A stretch of 64,000 bases of DNA from Pseudomonas citrullilanati (lineage in GTDB: Bacteria > Pseudomonadota > Gammaproteobacteria > Pseudomonadales > Pseudomonadaceae): contig NZ_JAUQOP010000029.1 in the NCBI RefSeq assembly GCF_030580855.1, positions 17,109 through 81,108 of the forward strand. Reading direction: 5' to 3'. The notes under the pieces are model-generated. The model was not told the DNA's origin. It saw nothing but the letters and a program-made list of their open reading frames with translations, and did no database searches. Of this stretch, positions 7,546-16,100 are shown piece after piece; the stretch's first letter is position 1, and the number at the start of each line of letters is the position of its first letter. Made by a program: the position numbers and the translations under genes.

Positions 7546-8675
7546 CCGGCGCGGCGCAGCAGGCCGTCCTCGACGCCCACTACATGGCCCGCGCCCTGGA
7601 GTTGGCGCGGCGCGGTCGCTACACCACCCACCCCAATCCCCGGGTCGGGTGCGTGATCGTGCGGGATGGGCAGGTGGTCGGCGAGGGCTGGCACATCCGC
7701 GCCGGCGAACCCCACGCCGAAGTCCATGCCTTGCGCGCCGCCGGTGAATTGGCCCGGGGCGCCACCGCCTACGTGACCCTCGAACCGTGCAGCCACCATG
7801 GGCGTACACCGCCGTGTGCCGACGCGCTGGTGAACGCCGGCGTGGCCCGGGTGGTCGCGGCGATGCAGGACCCCAACCCGGAAGTCGCCGGGCGCGGCCT
7901 GCAACGGCTGGCCCAGGCTGGCATCGCTATCGAGAGCGGCGTGCTGGAGGGCGAGGCGCGCAAGCTCAATGAAGGTTTTCTCAAGCGCATGGAGCACGGC
8001 CTGCCATTCGTGCGGGTCAAGCTCGCCATGAGCCTCGATGGCCGCACCGCCATGGAAAGTGGCGAGAGCCAGTGGATCACCGGCCCGGCCGCCCGCTCGG
8101 CGGTTCAGCGCCTGCGGGCCCAGGCCAGCGTGGTGCTGACCGGCGCCGACACGGTGCTGGCGGACAACGCCCGGCTGACCGTGCGCGCCGATGAGCTGGG
8201 GCTCGATGCCGAGCAGACCGCGCTGGCCATGAGCCGTCCGCCGTTGCGGGTGCTGGTGGACGGGCGCCTGCGGGTGCCATTGGATGCGGCGTTTTTCAAG
8301 GCTGGCCCGGCGTTGGTGGCGACCTGCATGGCGGTCGAGGAACAATACGCCAACGGTCCCGAATGCATGATCGTGGCGGGCGATGATGGCCAGGTCGACT
8401 TGCATCGCCTGTTGGTGGCGCTGGCCGCCCGTGGCGTCAACGAAGTGCTGGTGGAAGCCGGCCCGCGCCTGGCGGGGGCCTTCGCCCGGCAAGGGTTGGT
8501 CGACGAATTCCAGATTTTCATCGCCGGCAAGTTCCTGGGCTCTTGCGCGCGACCGCTGCTGGACTGGCCGCTGGCGCAGATGAAGGACGCCCCGGAACTG
8601 AACATCACTGAAATCCGCGCCGTGGGCGATGACTGGCGAGTCATCGCCATCCCCGCGTCCCCGGCCAGCGTATAA
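7542..8675 (+). CDS. ribD: Bifunctional pyrimidine deaminase/reductase RibD
   Basis: Catalyses the second and third steps of riboflavin synthesis: deamination of the pyrimidine from GTP opening, then reduction of its ribosyl chain with NADPH. The 377-residue protein has the N-terminal zinc deaminase motif (HAEVHAL, then PCSHHGRTPPC) and a C-terminal reductase domain from about residue 150 (VRVKLAMSLDGRTA, ITGPAAR). It overlaps nrdR by four bases and leads into ribC after 46 bases. Confidence 0.97.
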   Translation: MTGAAQQAVLDAHYMARALELARRGRYTTHPNPRVGCVIVRDGQVVGEGWHIRAGEPHAEVHALRAAGELARGATAYVTLEPCSHHGRTPPCADALVNAGVARVVAAMQDPNPEVAGRGLQRLAQAGIAIESGVLEGEARKLNEGFLKRMEHGLPFVRVKLAMSLDGRTAMESGESQWITGPAARSAVQRLRAQASVVLTGADTVLADNARLTVRADELGLDAEQTALAMSRPPLRVLVDGRLRVPLDAAFFKAGPALVATCMAVEEQYANGPECMIVAGDDGQVDLHRLLVALAARGVNEVLVEAGPRLAGAFARQGLVDEFQIFIAGKFLGSCARPLLDWPLAQMKDAPELNITEIRAVGDDWRVIAIPASPASV

Positions 8676-8721
8676 TTCCCGGCTTTCGCGCAAGCGGCGG
8701 CCCGTTCTCGAGGAGGACCCC

Positions 8722-9384
8722 ATGTTTACCGGCATCATCGAATCCATCGGCAGTATCCGTGCACTCACCCCCAAGGGCGGCGATGTGCGGGTCCATGTCG
8801 AAACCGGCAAGCTCGACCTGGGCGACGTCAAGTTGGGCGACAGCATCGCGGTCAACGGCGTGTGCCTGACCGCCGTCGAATTGCCAGGCAACGGTTTCCT
8901 GGCGGACGTCAGCCGCGAAACCCTCGACTGCACGGCCATGAACGACCTCAAGAGCGGCAGCCCGGTCAACCTGGAAAAAGCCCTGACCCCCACCACTCGC
9001 TTGGGCGGGCACCTGGTCAGCGGCCACGTGGACGGCGTCGGTGAAGTGGTCTCGCGCACGGATAACGCCCGGGCCGTGGAATTTCGCATCCGCGCGCCGA
9101 AGGAACTGGCCAAGTACATTGCCCACAAGGGCTCGATCACCGTCGACGGCACCAGCCTGACGGTCAACGCGGTGGATGGCGCCGAATTCCTGCTGACGAT
9201 CATTCCCCATACCCTGAGCGAAACCATCATGGCCTCGTACCGGCCAGGTCGCCGGGTCAACCTGGAAGTCGACTTGCTGGCCCGTTACCTGGAGCGCCTG
9301 CTGTTGGGCGACAAGGCCGCACAGCCCTCGGCCGGCAACATCACCGAAAGCTTCCTGGCCGCCAACGGCTACCTCAAATCCTGA
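8722..9384 (+). CDS. ribC: Riboflavin synthase, alpha subunit
   Basis: Dismutates two 6,7-dimethyl-8-ribityllumazine molecules to riboflavin. The 220-residue protein starts with the invariant MFTGIIE and contains two lumazine-binding repeats (GDSIAVNGVCLT near residue 35 and GSITVDGTSLTVN near residue 135). The ATG at 8722 follows a strong GAGGAGGA. It is named ribC in Pseudomonas and ribE in some other genomes. Confidence 0.96.
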   Translation: MFTGIIESIGSIRALTPKGGDVRVHVETGKLDLGDVKLGDSIAVNGVCLTAVELPGNGFLADVSRETLDCTAMNDLKSGSPVNLEKALTPTTRLGGHLVSGHVDGVGEVVSRTDNARAVEFRIRAPKELAKYIAHKGSITVDGTSLTVNAVDGAEFLLTIIPHTLSETIMASYRPGRRVNLEVDLLARYLERLLLGDKAAQPSAGNITESFLAANGYLKS

Positions 9385-9400
9385 CCCAAGGGGGTGCCGC

Positions 9401-10492
9401 GTGGCGCTCAATAGCATCGAAGAACTGGTCGAAGACATCCGCCAAGGCAAGATGGTCATCCTCATGGATGACGAAGACCGCGAGAACGAAGGCGACCTGA
9501 TCATGGCCGCCGAATGCTGCAAGGCCGAGCACATCAACTTCATGGCCAAGCACGCCCGTGGCCTGATCTGCATGCCGATGACCCGCGAGCGCTGCGAATT
9601 GCTGAAGCTGCCGCTGATGGCACCACGCAACGGTTCCGGCTTCGGCACCAAGTTCACCGTGTCCATCGAGGCCGCCGAGGGCGTGACCACCGGGATCTCC
9701 GCCGCCGACCGTGCGCGCACCGTGCAGGCCGCCGCCGCGCGGGACGCCAAGGCCGAAGACATCGTCAGCCCCGGCCACATCTTCCCGCTGATGGCCCAGG
9801 CCGGCGGCACCCTGGCCCGCGCCGGCCACACCGAAGCGGCTTGCGACCTGGCGCGCATGGCCGGTTTCGAGCCCAGCGGCGTGATCTGCGAAGTGATGAA
9901 CGACGACGGCACCATGTCCCGTCGTGCCGAGCTGGAGGCGTTCGCCGCCGAGCACGACATCAAGATCGGCACCATCGCCGACCTGATCCACTACCGGATG
10001 ATCCACGAACGTACCGTTCAGCGGATTGCCGAGCAGCCACTGGACAGCGAACTGGGCCAGTTCAACCTGGTGACCTACCGTGATTCGGTGGAAGGCGACG
10101 TGCACATGGCCCTGACCCTGGGCACCGTCTGCGCCGACGAGCCGACCCTGGTGCGGGTACACAACATGGACCCGCTGCGCGACCTGTTGATGGTCAAGCA
10201 GCCCGGCCGCTGGAGCCTGCGGGCCGCCATGGCGGCGGTGGCCGAGGCTGGCAGCGGGGTGGTGCTGCTGCTCGGGCACCCGCTCGATGGTGATGTGCTG
10301 CTGGCGCACATCCGCGAAACCGGCGACCAGACGGCGGTGAAAAAACCGACCACCTACAGCATCGTCGGCGCCGGCTCGCAGATCCTTCGCGACCTGGGCG
10401 TGCGTAAAATGCGCCTGATGAGCGCACCGATGAAGTTCAATGCGATATCCGGTTTCGATCTGGAAGTTGTAGAATACGTGCCCTCCGAATAA
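9401..10492 (+). CDS. ribB: RibBX: DHBP synthase with degenerate GTP cyclohydrolase II domain
   Basis: The N-terminal 200 residues are 3,4-dihydroxy-2-butanone-4-phosphate synthase, with the acidic loop MDDEDRENEGDL (residues about 22-33), GHIFPL and the conserved GFEPSGVICE. The C-terminal 160 residues align in length with GTP cyclohydrolase II but lack the zinc motif (CLTGD...QRCDCG) and the RQEGRG loop seen in the separate RibA of this window. The second activity is therefore probably lost, as in RibBX proteins described elsewhere. It starts with GTG at 9401, 16 bases after ribC. Confidence 0.95.
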   Translation: MALNSIEELVEDIRQGKMVILMDDEDRENEGDLIMAAECCKAEHINFMAKHARGLICMPMTRERCELLKLPLMAPRNGSGFGTKFTVSIEAAEGVTTGISAADRARTVQAAAARDAKAEDIVSPGHIFPLMAQAGGTLARAGHTEAACDLARMAGFEPSGVICEVMNDDGTMSRRAELEAFAAEHDIKIGTIADLIHYRMIHERTVQRIAEQPLDSELGQFNLVTYRDSVEGDVHMALTLGTVCADEPTLVRVHNMDPLRDLLMVKQPGRWSLRAAMAAVAEAGSGVVLLLGHPLDGDVLLAHIRETGDQTAVKKPTTYSIVGAGSQILRDLGVRKMRLMSAPMKFNAISGFDLEVVEYVPSE

Positions 10493-10536
10493 TGGCCCGC
10501 GGATTCGGCATTATTGTTCAGGCTTGTCAGATCATC

Positions 10537-10626
10537 GTGGCGAGGGGATTTATCCCCGCTGGACTGCGCAGCAGTCCCAAAAAAGGGCTGCTTTGCAGCC
10601 CCACGGGGATAAATCCCCTCGCCACA
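10537..10626. repeat. REP element, family B
   Basis: GTGGCGAGGGGATTTATCCC and its inverted copy enclose a GCTGCGCAGCAGTCCC/GGGCTGCTTTGCAGCCCC core. It lies between ribB and ribH inside the rib operon; the rest of the 244-base gap has no other recognised element. Confidence 0.88.
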
Positions 10627-10736
10627 GAAGATGTGCAAGTGAACGATATGCCGGGATTTGCGGTGCAGTATTCGTGGCTAAATATCATTGAGGAGCGCGT
10701 ACCAAACGCGCTCCGGCTCTTTAAGAGAACTGACGA

Positions 10737-11213
10737 ATGACCCTGAAGACCATCGAAGGTACCTTCATCGCCCCTAAAGGCCGCTATGCTCTGGTAGTCG
10801 GTCGTTTCAACAGCTTCGTGGTTGAAAGCCTGGTTGGCGGTGCGGTCGATGCCCTGGTTCGCCATGGCGTGAGCGAAAGCGACATCACCATCATCCGTGC
10901 GCCTGGCGCCTTCGAAATTCCGCTGGTTGCGCAGAAAGTCGCCCAGAAAGGCGAATATGCAGCGATCATCGCCCTGGGCGCGGTCATTCGTGGCGGTACC
11001 CCGCACTTCGAATACGTGGCCGGCGAATGCACCAAGGGGCTGGCCCAGGTGTCCATGGAGTTCGGCGTGCCCGTCGCCTTCGGCGTGCTGACGGTCGATT
11101 CCATCGAGCAAGCCATCGAGCGTTCCGGCACCAAGGCCGGTAACAAAGGTGCCGAAGCGGCCCTGTCCGCCCTGGAAATGGTCAGCCTGCTGGCGCAGTT
11201 GGAGGCCAAGTGA
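10737..11213 (+). CDS. ribH: 6,7-dimethyl-8-ribityllumazine synthase
   Basis: Condenses 3,4-dihydroxy-2-butanone 4-phosphate with the ribitylaminopyrimidine to make lumazine, the substrate of riboflavin synthase. The 158-residue product shows RFNSFVVESL near residue 22, the GAFEIP motif and the active-site stretch VIRGGTPHFEYV with its catalytic His. Its stop overlaps the GTG start of nusB. Confidence 0.97.
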   Translation: MTLKTIEGTFIAPKGRYALVVGRFNSFVVESLVGGAVDALVRHGVSESDITIIRAPGAFEIPLVAQKVAQKGEYAAIIALGAVIRGGTPHFEYVAGECTKGLAQVSMEFGVPVAFGVLTVDSIEQAIERSGTKAGNKGAEAALSALEMVSLLAQLEAK

Positions 11214-11710
11214 TTAGCGACGAAAGCGATCGTTTCAACCCGCGCGATCCCAAGCCCGCCGATGCCGGCAAGCCGTCGAAAAGCGCCAAGCGCCGCGAAG
11301 CCCGTCAGCTCGCGACCCAGGCGCTGTATCAATGGCACATGGCCAAGCAGTCGCTGAACGAGATCGAAGCGCAGTTCCGGGTCGACAACGATTTCAGTGA
11401 TGTCGATGGCGCCTACTTCCGTGAAATCCTCCACGGGGTGCCGCAGTTCAAGACCGAAATCGACACCGCGCTCGCGCCGTGCCTGGACCTGACCATCGAA
11501 GAGCTGGACCCGGTCGAACTGGCGGTCTTGCGCCTGTCCACCTGGGAACTGCTCAAGCGCGTCGACGTTCCGTACCGCGTGGTGATCAACGAGGGGATCG
11601 AGCTGGCGAAGGTCTTCGGTTCCACCGACGGCCACAAGTTCGTCAACGGCGTCCTCGACAAGCTGGCCCCGCGCCTGCGTGAAGCTGAAGTGAAGGCGTT
11701 CAAGCGCTGA
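11210..11710 (+). CDS. nusB: Transcription antitermination factor NusB
   Basis: All-helical RNA-binding factor that acts with NusE (S10) on boxA RNA during rRNA transcription. The 166-residue protein has the conserved REARQLATQALYQW near residue 29, and the C-terminal block VINEGIELAKVFGS followed by FVNGVLDKLA. Starts with GTG, overlapping ribH (GTGA), the classic rib-nusB-thiL order. Confidence 0.97.
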   Translation: MISDESDRFNPRDPKPADAGKPSKSAKRREARQLATQALYQWHMAKQSLNEIEAQFRVDNDFSDVDGAYFREILHGVPQFKTEIDTALAPCLDLTIEELDPVELAVLRLSTWELLKRVDVPYRVVINEGIELAKVFGSTDGHKFVNGVLDKLAPRLREAEVKAFKR

Positions 11711-11789
11711 TTGGCGCTTGTGCCGCGTGTCCGGTCTCGCCAGCAGGCGCCGCCAGAAAATGAACAGCGTTGGTGAGACAGGGCACCCG

Positions 11790-12755
11790 ATGGGCGAGTT
11801 TGAGCTGATCCGTAATTACTTCGCCGCCGCGCCCTGCGCGCAAGGCGGCGAAGGCGTTGCGCTGGGGATTGGCGACGACTGCGCCTTGCTGGCCGTTCCT
11901 TCCGGGGAACAGTTGGCGGTGTCCACCGACACCCTGGTGGCCGGTGTGCATTTTCCAGACCCTTGCGACCCGTTCCTGCTCGGCCAGCGCTCGCTGGCCG
12001 TGGCGGTCAGCGACCTGGCCGCCATGGGCGCCACCCCCGTTGCCTTTACCCTTGCCCTGACCCTGCCGACGGTGACCGCCGATTGGCTGCTGGCCTATGC
12101 CCGCGGCTTGAACCAGATGGCCCAGGCCTGTGGCGTGGCGCTGGTGGGCGGCGACACCACGCGGGGGCCGTTGAGCCTGACCCTGACGGTGTTTGGCCGG
12201 GTGCCCAACGGCCAGGCCCTGACCCGTGGTGGCGCGCAGCCAGGCGATCTGCTCTGTGTCGGCGGCGAACTGGGCAATGCCGCTGGCGCCTTGCCGCTGG
12301 TGCTCGGCGAGCGCACGGCCGATCCCGCTGTCGCCGAGCCCCTGTTGGCGCACTACTGGTCACCCCGGCCGCAACTCGAGCTGGGCCAGGCGCTGCGGGG
12401 CAAGGCCCGTGCGGCGATGGACATCTCCGATGGCCTGCTGGCCGATTGCGGGCATATTGCCCTGGCCTCCGCCGTGGCCATTCAGGTTGAACAGGCGCGC
12501 CTGCCGTTGTCCAAGGCTTTAGTGGCGTTGCTTGGCGCACCGCACGCGGCGCAGGCGGCCCTCAGTGGTGGCGACGATTACGTGCTGCTGTTTACGCTGC
12601 CACCGACCGAGTTGCCGGCGCTGCAAGCCGAAGGCTGGCCGATCCATGTGATCGGCAGCGTCGCGGCGGGCCAGGGGGTGGCGCTGGTCGACCCCCACGG
12701 ACAAGACATCACCCCGCAGGTCCGGGGCTACCAACATTTTCGGGAGACACCGTGA
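11790..12755 (+). CDS. thiL: Thiamine-monophosphate kinase
   Basis: Phosphorylates thiamine phosphate to thiamine pyrophosphate. The 321-residue protein begins MGEFELIRNYF, as ThiL proteins do; the 24 residues readable upstream from 11718 are not family-like. Nucleotide and metal motifs are GIGDDCALL, STDTLVAGVHF, VSDLAAMGA, GGDTTRGPL and DISDGLLAD. It ends in a GTGA overlap with pgpA. Confidence 0.96.
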   Translation: MGEFELIRNYFAAAPCAQGGEGVALGIGDDCALLAVPSGEQLAVSTDTLVAGVHFPDPCDPFLLGQRSLAVAVSDLAAMGATPVAFTLALTLPTVTADWLLAYARGLNQMAQACGVALVGGDTTRGPLSLTLTVFGRVPNGQALTRGGAQPGDLLCVGGELGNAAGALPLVLGERTADPAVAEPLLAHYWSPRPQLELGQALRGKARAAMDISDGLLADCGHIALASAVAIQVEQARLPLSKALVALLGAPHAAQAALSGGDDYVLLFTLPPTELPALQAEGWPIHVIGSVAAGQGVALVDPHGQDITPQVRGYQHFRETP

Positions 12756-13255
12756 CAGATCATCCCAACCAGGTCCCGGCCGAGTTCGTTCCGCCGTCGG
12801 TCTGGCGCAATCCCTGGCATTTCATGGCATTCGGCTTCGGTTCGGGTACCTTGCCCAAGGCTCCGGGCACCTGGGGCTCGCTGGTTGCGCTACCCTTCAT
12901 ACCGTTGTGGCAGATGTTGCCGGACTGGGGCTACTGGCTGATGCTGGGCATCACCATGCTGTTTGGCTTCTGGCTCTGTGGCAAAGTGGCGGATGACCTG
13001 CGGGTGCACGATCATGAAGGCATCGTCTGGGACGAAATGGTCGGCATGTGGATCACCCTCTGGCTGGTGCCGGAAGGCTGGTACTGGCTGGTAGCGGGTT
13101 TCCTGGTGTTTCGCTTCTTCGATATCCTCAAGCCGTGGCCGATCCGCTGGATCGACCGGCATGTACACGGAGGGGTCGGTATCATGCTCGACGATGTCCT
13201 GGCCGGGGTCTTCGCCTGGCTGGCAATGCAAGGATTGGTGTGGTGTTTCACCTGA
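12752..13255 (+). CDS. pgpA: Phosphatidylglycerophosphatase A
   Basis: Removes the terminal phosphate of phosphatidylglycerophosphate to yield phosphatidylglycerol. The 167-residue membrane protein has the family blocks GFGSGTLPKAPGTWGS, the acidic DEMVGMWITL and a C-terminal LDDVLAGVFAW, with about three or four membrane helices. It starts with GTG at 12752 overlapping thiL, as in many gamma-proteobacteria. Confidence 0.95.
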   Translation: MTDHPNQVPAEFVPPSVWRNPWHFMAFGFGSGTLPKAPGTWGSLVALPFIPLWQMLPDWGYWLMLGITMLFGFWLCGKVADDLRVHDHEGIVWDEMVGMWITLWLVPEGWYWLVAGFLVFRFFDILKPWPIRWIDRHVHGGVGIMLDDVLAGVFAWLAMQGLVWCFT

Positions 13256-13266
13256 GGGAACCAGGA

Positions 13267-14025
13267 ATGGGCGTAAGCCGCGCACTACTGCTGTTGCTGT
13301 GTCTGGGGGCCTGCCTCGGTGTGCGGGCGGCCGACCTGGCGCCGCTGCCGGGCAAGATCCGCACGGCCAGCGAGGAGTGGGCCAATTACACCCAGGCCGA
13401 TGGCCAGGGCATGGCCTGGGACATCCTGCGCGAGGTCTTCGAGCCGGAAGGCGTCAAGCTGGAGGTCCGCAGCGTACCGTACACCCGCTCGATCGGGTTG
13501 GTGCAGCGCGGTGAAGTCGACGCGCAGGTGGGCGCCTACCGCGACGAATCCGAAGGCTTGCTCTACCCCCATTGGCACTACGACGTCGATCACATCTATG
13601 CCCTGGGGCTGGCCTCCAAGCCGTCACCCACGCTGACGACCATTGGTAACTACCGCCTGGTGTGGATGCGTGGCTACGGATACAACAGCTACCTGCCCAA
13701 TATCCGCCGCTTCAATGAAATCCACCGGGCGGTGGGAATCCTGCCAATGCTGGCCCATGACCGTGCCGATTTCTATATCGATGCGCTGATGGAGATCCAG
13801 CAGGTGCTCGCCAAGGCCGACAATCCCCAGCAGTACAAGCTTTCGCCGCTGATCAACCTGCCGCTCTACCTGGGCTTCGCCGACACCGAGAGCGGGCGGG
13901 CCTTGCGCGCGCTGTACGACCGGCGCATGGAGGTGCTGGTCAAGAGCGGCAAGTTGAAACCGATTTTCGAACGTTGGAAACAACCCTATCCGTTCGACGA
14001 GAATGGCAACCCACCGAAACCTTGA
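13267..14025 (+). CDS. Periplasmic solute-binding protein (SBP_bac_3-like)
   Basis: A 252-residue exported protein with a signal peptide (ALLLLLCLGACLGVRA). The mature part resembles amino-acid-type binding domains: WANYTQADGQGMAWDILREV, VPYTRSIGLVQRGEVDAQVGAY, and a C-terminal ALYDRRMEVLVKSGKLKPIF. Cys in the signal (ACLG) makes a lipoprotein possible but there is no clear lipobox context. No permease gene is nearby, so the ligand is unknown and it may serve as a sensor partner. ATG at 13267 follows an AGG-rich stretch 12 bases after pgpA. Confidence 0.8.
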   Translation: MGVSRALLLLLCLGACLGVRAADLAPLPGKIRTASEEWANYTQADGQGMAWDILREVFEPEGVKLEVRSVPYTRSIGLVQRGEVDAQVGAYRDESEGLLYPHWHYDVDHIYALGLASKPSPTLTTIGNYRLVWMRGYGYNSYLPNIRRFNEIHRAVGILPMLAHDRADFYIDALMEIQQVLAKADNPQQYKLSPLINLPLYLGFADTESGRALRALYDRRMEVLVKSGKLKPIFERWKQPYPFDENGNPPKP

Positions 14026-14134
14026 TCAAACTTTTCGATGGTGATGCCCGACAATTCAGCCTAAGCGTCCGTCTTGACGTGCTGTTACAATGCCCGCCTC
14101 TGCGAAACTCCAGTACTAGATCAGGAGCACACCG

Positions 14135-14752
14135 GTGCCTGTCGTTTTTGTTGCCGCTTCCAAGCTGCCAACGCCCTTTGCGCAATTCACCATGCATGGT
14201 TTTCTCGATGAAGCCACCGGCCGCGAGCACGTCGTGCTGAGCCTGGGTGATTTCGCCGATGGCGCGCCGGTGCTCGGCCGCCTGCATTCCGAATGCCTGA
14301 CGGGCGACGCCTTGTTCAGCCAGCGCTGCGATTGCGGTTCGCAACTCGAGGCGGCCTTGCAGGCGATTGCCCGCGAAGGCCGTGGCGTATTGCTCTACCT
14401 GCGCCAGGAAGGGCGAGGCATTGGCTTGCTGAACAAGATCCGCGCCTATGAGCTGCAAGACGGCGGCGCGGACACCGTCGAGGCCAACGAGCGCCTCGGC
14501 TTCGCCGCCGACCTGCGTGACTACAGCATCTGCCAGCCGATGCTCGAACACCTGGGCGTCACCTCCCTGCGGTTGATGACCAACAACCCGCGCAAGGTCA
14601 AGGCGTTGACCGACATGGGCATCGTGGTGGCCGAGCGCGTGCCGCTGCACACCGGTCATAACCCCCACAACAAACTGTACCTGGCGACCAAGGCCAGCAA
14701 GCTCGACCACATGATGGGCAACGAGCACCAGGGCGAGGTCGACCGGGCGTGA
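14135..14752 (+). CDS. ribA: GTP cyclohydrolase II
   Basis: Opens GTP at the start of riboflavin synthesis, releasing formate and pyrophosphate. The 205-residue protein keeps the zinc site (SECLTGDALFSQRCDCGSQL), the catalytic loop (LRQEGRGIGL) and the C-terminal TNNPRKV and HNKLYL-like region (NPHNKLYLATK). These are the motifs missing in RibBX upstream. Starts at GTG 14135 behind AGGAG. Its stop overlaps the next gene. Confidence 0.96.
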   Translation: MPVVFVAASKLPTPFAQFTMHGFLDEATGREHVVLSLGDFADGAPVLGRLHSECLTGDALFSQRCDCGSQLEAALQAIAREGRGVLLYLRQEGRGIGLLNKIRAYELQDGGADTVEANERLGFAADLRDYSICQPMLEHLGVTSLRLMTNNPRKVKALTDMGIVVAERVPLHTGHNPHNKLYLATKASKLDHMMGNEHQGEVDRA

Positions 14753-15168
14753 CGCGGGGTCAGGTCCGGCGGCGGCTGTCCGTCAGTTGGTGGCAGTACC
14801 TGGCCCTGGCTTTGCTGCCGTTGTTCGTGATCAATGCGGTCTTCGGCCAGGGCGAGGCGATCCTGCCGGTGCTGGCGATGCCGCTGTTCATCGCGGGCGT
14901 GGCGTCGATGTTTGTCAGCCTGCGCTTCTTCGGCCCCTACAAGAACGCCTTGATCGCCACCCAGAAGGCCCTCGACACGGCGGATGAGCCCCAGGCCTGG
15001 ATTGCCCTGGCGGCCCGTCGGCGTGCTGCGCTGCTGGTCGCCGCGCTCCCGGCCTGGGTCGGGGCGCTGGCGGTGTTCGTCGGCCTCGAAGCGGTACCGT
15101 TGATGCTGCTGGCGTTGTCCACCGCCGTGCTGTTCTACCTGTACCGCATCCCGCGCCAGCTCGGCTGA
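14749..15168 (+). CDS. Small inner-membrane protein (PA4046-like position)
   Basis: A 139-residue protein of unknown function with about four hydrophobic segments: residues 16-30, 36-55, 90-110 and 113-132. A cytoplasmic stretch between the second and third is Lys/Ala-rich (KNALIATQKALDTADEP). GTG start overlaps ribA and its stop overlaps the btuF-like start by one base, so it is co-translated with both. The neighbourhood suggests a housekeeping membrane role but gives no function. Confidence 0.75.
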   Translation: MTRGQVRRRLSVSWWQYLALALLPLFVINAVFGQGEAILPVLAMPLFIAGVASMFVSLRFFGPYKNALIATQKALDTADEPQAWIALAARRRAALLVAALPAWVGALAVFVGLEAVPLMLLALSTAVLFYLYRIPRQLG

Positions 15169-15953
15169 TGCGTCGCTGGCTGGCGATCCTGCTGCTGGCC
15201 GCCAGCGCTTCCACGCCGGCGGCCCAGCGGGTGGTCAGCCTGGCGCCTTCATTATCGGAAATCATGGTCGAGCTGGACTCCGCCGACCTGCTGGTGGGGG
15301 TGCTGGACGGCGGTGAGCGTCCCGCCGCGCTGGCGAGCCTGCCTTCGGTAGGCCGTTACGGGCAGTTGGACATGGAGCGCCTGCTCAGCCTCAAGCCCGA
15401 TCTGCTCCTGCTCTGGCCCGGCAGTGTCGGGCCGGCCCAGCGCGAACAGCTGAAGGGCCTGGGCATGACCGTCCATGTCGCCGACCCCCACGACCTTGAC
15501 CAATTGATCGCGCAGATCGAAACCATCGCCGCGCAGCTTGGCCGTCCGGAACGCGGCGTGCGGCGGGCGGCGCAGTTGCGCGAGCGTCTGGCGGGCCTGC
15601 GCCAACGCTACCGGCGCGATCCGCCGTTGCCGGTGTTCTATCAGGTCTGGGATCGGCCGTTGTACACCGTCGGCGGTGGGCAGATCATCAGCGATGCCCT
15701 GGCCGCGTGCGGCGCCCGCAATATCTTCGCCGACCTCAGCCTGCCGGCGCCGCAAGTGAGCGTGGAATCGGTGTTGCAGCGCAAGCCGCAGGCCATCCTG
15801 GCCACGGAACAGGCGCAGCTCGATGCCTGGAAGGCCTGGCCGGTGGCGCAGGGGCGGTTGTTGCTGGTGGCCGACAAAGGACTGGAGCGGCCCAGTGGGC
15901 AGATGATCGAGGCGACCGCCAGGTTGTGCGCGTTGATTGCGCCGGACCGATAG
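15168..15953 (+). CDS. btuF: BtuF-like cobalamin-binding periplasmic protein
   Basis: A 261-residue exported protein (signal MRRWLAILLLAASASTPAA) of the type III solute-binding fold used for vitamin B12 and siderophores. The start of the mature part (QRVVSLAPSLSEIMVEL) and the block LDMERLLSLKPDLLLLW follow BtuF. The C-terminal lobe has CGARNIFADL and SVESVLQRKPQAIL. No BtuC or BtuD genes are adjacent, but a BtuB-like receptor gene lies immediately downstream on the other strand, which supports a cobalamin role. Confidence 0.85.
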   Translation: MRRWLAILLLAASASTPAAQRVVSLAPSLSEIMVELDSADLLVGVLDGGERPAALASLPSVGRYGQLDMERLLSLKPDLLLLWPGSVGPAQREQLKGLGMTVHVADPHDLDQLIAQIETIAAQLGRPERGVRRAAQLRERLAGLRQRYRRDPPLPVFYQVWDRPLYTVGGGQIISDALAACGARNIFADLSLPAPQVSVESVLQRKPQAILATEQAQLDAWKAWPVAQGRLLLVADKGLERPSGQMIEATARLCALIAPDR

Positions 15954-15967
15954 ACCGCGGCGCGCCC

Positions 15968-16072
15968 TTCGCGAGCAGGCTCGCTCCCACAGATGGAAGG
16001 CGTACCCGGTGGGAGGGGGCTCGCTCCCACAGGTGGAATGCGTACCCTGTGGGAGCGAGCCTGCTCGCGAAG
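15968..16072. repeat. Triple REP, family A
   Basis: Three family A units: two facing one way (the second degenerate, GTGGGAGGGGGCTCGCTCCCACA) and one inverted. They fill the gap between the convergent btuF and btuB genes. Confidence 0.85.
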
Positions 16073-16100
16073 AGTCCGGCCAAGCGCTACCGATTGTGGG

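Noticed and set aside
9385..10736. FMN riboswitch near the rib genes
   Set aside because: The gap before ribB is 16 bases and the gap before ribH is filled by a REP element; no FMN aptamer-like conserved sequence was seen.
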